A stretch of 6,213 nt of DNA, taken from assembly GCA_003151665.1 (NCBI GenBank), contig PLYD01000063.1:6046-12258 (forward strand), read 5' to 3'. Source of the DNA: Candidatus Dormiibacterota bacterium (GTDB taxonomy: Bacteria > Chloroflexota > Dormibacteria > Dormibacterales > Dormibacteraceae). Below are positions 3,994 to 6,213 of this stretch, piece after piece (positions within the stretch are counted from its first letter, which is position 1; every line of letters starts with the position of its first letter). The notes under the pieces are model-generated. The model was not told the DNA's origin and did not search any database. It was given only the letters and a program-made list of their open reading frames with translations. Position numbers and translations under genes: made by a program.

Positions 3994-6213
3994 TTAGACC
4001 GGGGCCACCACCTCGAAGAGGTCTGGGCGCTCTTTGCGGGCCGCTTCAATGAGGTCGTCGCCCGCCACAGTCGCCTGGATGGGCCTCGGCTGGTCGAGAT
4101 AGGCCTTCGCCACTCGCCGGAGGTCGGCCGCTGTTGCTTTGAGGAGGCGCTGCTTGAACTTTTCCCGTTCGGCACGCGTATAGCCGGTCATACGGTTGAT
4201 GGCTTCGCGCCGGCCCTTGATGTCCGGCGATTCGAGGGGATCGACGTCCCCGCAAGCGCCCAGGATCGCTTCCTTCAACGCTTCGGGATCGATTTCGCTG
4301 TCGGTCACCCACCTCACCGCGCGGTCGTACGTGTCGTACGTCCTGGTGATGTTCGGGTCGCGGTAGGAGCCGAGGTAGAAGTTGCCGCCACCCGTGTTGG
4401 CCTGAGCGTATGCGCCGTAGGCGCCACCTTTCTCGCGGAGCTCCTTGTGCAGAAAGGTGTCGCGGATGTAGTTGGCCAGCACGAGGAGGACTGGAGCGTC
4501 GGGATGCTGATAGCGGACCGTCTTGAAGGTGCGGACGTTGAACGCGACGGGCAATGGCGCCGTCCTTGCTTCGCGGACCGGGTCCAGTGGGGGTGGTTTG
4601 ACGGGGACTCCATCGTTGCTGAAACCCGCAGGCAGCGCGGCGACGAAGTCTGCGAGATGGTCCTTGAGGGTCTCGATCATCGAGTTCTCGCACGTCACCA
4701 CCACTGTGATCGAATCGCTCCGGAACAGCTTGGTTCTGATTGCGTCGAGCTTTTCAACGAGCGCGTGCAGCCCGCTGTCGTCGAGCTTGGCCAGGTCGCG
4801 CATGACGTGCAGCATGCCGATGCCCTGGAGGCGGTCGTTCAAGGCGCCTTCGGAGTTCAGCTTCGATTGGGCGAGGAGGATCGCGAACTGGAACCCGAGG
4901 CCGGCGATCGAGCTCTCGAGCCTGGTTGCGGTTTCGGCGATTATCTCGTGCAGCCTTCCTGTCTCGATCTCCAGGCGTGCGGTCAAGTCGGTGAGCAGGT
5001 CGATGAAGTGCTTGGCGTTGCGGTCGAGGGCTTTGCCCGAAACCATGAAGGACTGCAGGTAGTCCTCCTGCCCTGCCAGGGGCTGGACCTGGGCGGCCGC
5101 GCCGATGCCGCCCGTGTACGAGGCGATCCGCTTTGCGATCTCGACGTAATCCTGGCCGGCGGCACCGACCTGGGTGAGGACGCGACCGAAGAGCGGAAGC
5201 AGGTCTTTCTCCTCGGGGGTGAGCGCTGAGAAGTCGGATCGGATGTCGATATAGGTGACGCCGTTGGTCGGCAGCGGGAAGAACTCCACCTGCGCGGCGC
5301 CCAGTGTTGCGTCACGGCTGGGAACGTCTTCGAACTTCATCGGGATGTCCGTCAGCTCCAGCGTTGGCAGGGTCGAGAGGTCTTGCTTCGCGTCCTGCTC
5401 TTGCTTAAGCCGAAGGGCCTCGCCGACGATTCTCGCCTTGTCGGCTTCGGTGAGGCTTGCTTCGAGTTTTGCCAGGTGCTCGAGCTCCGTCTTCCGCTTC
5501 TTCTCTTCGAGCTCGGCGTCCGGGACGACGGTAAGCAAGCCGCGGTGCGCGTTGTCGAGCAGCTCGGCCTTGATGAGGTTTTCGAAGAAGCGGCCCTCCT
5601 TGCGATCTCGCTCGAGGCGTGCGAGGTCCGCATCGAAATTCAAGGCGTCGTAGGGATCGCCGCCGTAGTAGTAAGGAGCGAGGGCCGCAAAGAGGACCTT
5701 CAGCGAGTATGGAAAGCCGGCGTTGGATCGCTCGCGCTTTTCGAACTCTAGGTGGTGGATGGCGGCGTCGACCTGGGTTTGGTCTACACCGTCTTTGACG
5801 AGCCCACCGAGTGCTTCCAGCACGACACGCTCGACTTTTTCTGCGTCCTCTTGCGCGATGTCTTTCAGCCCCGCGCCAAACACCGTTTCTCGGTAGTCGT
5901 CCTGCAAGCCGCTGCCGTCGGCCATCGCCGTGCCCAGCTTCGAGTCGATGAGTGCTTTTCTGAGAGGTGATGCTGCGTTGCCGAGTAGGACCTCCGCCAG
6001 TACTCTCATAGCGAGCAACTGGAAGGAGTCGCCGGTGCGGACCGTCACCCATGCAACCAGGGCCTGGGCCTTGCGTGAGATGTCCTCGCCTTTGGTGGCG
6101 GGATACGGCTCGGATGCCTTGACGGGTTTCTTGAAACGCTTGACGTCGGGGATGGAGGTGTCGACCTCGATTCTCTCGAAGTGCTTGAGCGCGTTTTCCT
6201 CGATTGCCGCGAG
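3994..6213 (-). CDS. PreP-like M16C zinc metallopeptidase, 5'-truncated by the window
   Basis: This is a large M16C-family (pitrilysin/presequence-protease type) oligopeptidase, predicted to degrade peptides inside a clamshell of two homologous halves. The frame is open to the window edge without a stop: 739 residues are visible, so about 230-260 N-terminal residues are missing, including the expected HxxEH zinc site, if the length is the usual 970-1000. Counting visible residues from the edge, the second domain of the first half spans about 50-215. A charged helical linker follows at about 231-280 (M16C-associated region), then the second half. The C-terminal substrate-binding pair is present as Arg593 and Tyr599 in LREKGGAYGAY, followed by GSYRDPN, a strong PreP signature. 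The GTG at 6048 is an internal valine, not the start. No signal peptide can be assessed. The two membrane genes follow on the same strand after 27 nt. Confidence 0.95.
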   Translation of the reverse strand, partial: LAAIEENALKHFERIEVDTSIPDVKRFKKPVKASEPYPATKGEDISRKAQALVAWVTVRTGDSFQLLAMRVLAEVLLGNAASPLRKALIDSKLGTAMADGSGLQDDYRETVFGAGLKDIAQEDAEKVERVVLEALGGLVKDGVDQTQVDAAIHHLEFEKRERSNAGFPYSLKVLFAALAPYYYGGDPYDALNFDADLARLERDRKEGRFFENLIKAELLDNAHRGLLTVVPDAELEEKKRKTELEHLAKLEASLTEADKARIVGEALRLKQEQDAKQDLSTLPTLELTDIPMKFEDVPSRDATLGAAQVEFFPLPTNGVTYIDIRSDFSALTPEEKDLLPLFGRVLTQVGAAGQDYVEIAKRIASYTGGIGAAAQVQPLAGQEDYLQSFMVSGKALDRNAKHFIDLLTDLTARLEIETGRLHEIIAETATRLESSIAGLGFQFAILLAQSKLNSEGALNDRLQGIGMLHVMRDLAKLDDSGLHALVEKLDAIRTKLFRSDSITVVVTCENSMIETLKDHLADFVAALPAGFSNDGVPVKPPPLDPVREARTAPLPVAFNVRTFKTVRYQHPDAPVLLVLANYIRDTFLHKELREKGGAYGAYAQANTGGGNFYLGSYRDPNITRTYDTYDRAVRWVTDSEIDPEALKEAILGACGDVDPLESPDIKGRREAINRMTGYTRAEREKFKQRLLKATAADLRRVAKAYLDQPRPIQATVAGDDLIEAARKERPDLFEVVAPV

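Noticed and set aside
4447..5229. 260-codon open frame on the plus strand inside the peptidase gene
   Set aside because: It is antisense to well-conserved M16C sequence, its product shows no recognisable motif, and long antisense frames are expected in GC-rich coding DNA.
5994..6048. GTG at 6048 as the start of the M16C peptidase
   Set aside because: The frame continues without a stop to the window edge, and the 55 upstream residues read as ordinary peptidase sequence (QALVAWVTVRTGDSF is continuous). The GTG is an internal valine.

Overview
The window is about 6.2 kb of high-GC bacterial chromosome with very tight gene packing and no mobile element, CRISPR array, tRNA or rRNA that I can recognise. 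The gene content (zinc-type ribosomal protein L28, AcuC-type deacetylase, FtcD, LiaI/LiaF-like membrane proteins, a PreP-like M16C metallopeptidase) points to a free-living, GC-rich bacterium. Actinomycetota, Chloroflexota or Dormibacterota would all fit, but the sequence alone does not decide between them. Several starts lack a Shine-Dalgarno sequence and carry a TAnnnT box 7-9 nt upstream, which suggests leaderless transcription. That habit fits such lineages but does not prove membership.

Layout, left to right. Positions 1-96 are a leader with a candidate -10 box and a small hairpin. They precede rpmB (97-276, +), whose stop codon overlaps a Shine-Dalgarno sequence for a small three-helix membrane protein (284-613, +) that appears to start at CTG. 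That gene converges, with a 5-nt gap, on an AcuC/histone-deacetylase-family gene (619-1728, -). The deacetylase gene is divergent, with only 22 bp between start codons, from ftcD (1751-2866, +), a glutamate formiminotransferase with an unassigned C-terminal extension. ftcD in turn converges, with a 3-nt gap, on a minus-strand run of three genes. Read in transcription order, these are a PreP-like M16C peptidase (3994-6213, its 5' end beyond the window), a 56-aa two-helix membrane protein (3796-3966) and a 304-aa membrane protein with a toast-rack-like beta domain (2870-3784).

How the genes fit together. rpmB and the small membrane gene look like a translationally linked pair. The deacetylase and ftcD share one promoter region; both are linked to central metabolism (protein deacylation; histidine and one-carbon metabolism), but no direct functional link is visible. 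The minus-strand trio looks like a read-through unit, and the two membrane proteins share a duplicated LiaI/LiaF-like helical hairpin, suggesting a cell-envelope role. I did not find a clearly novel system. The most interesting points are the interleaved divergent -10 boxes, the probable CTG start, the duplicated membrane module and the FtcD extension.
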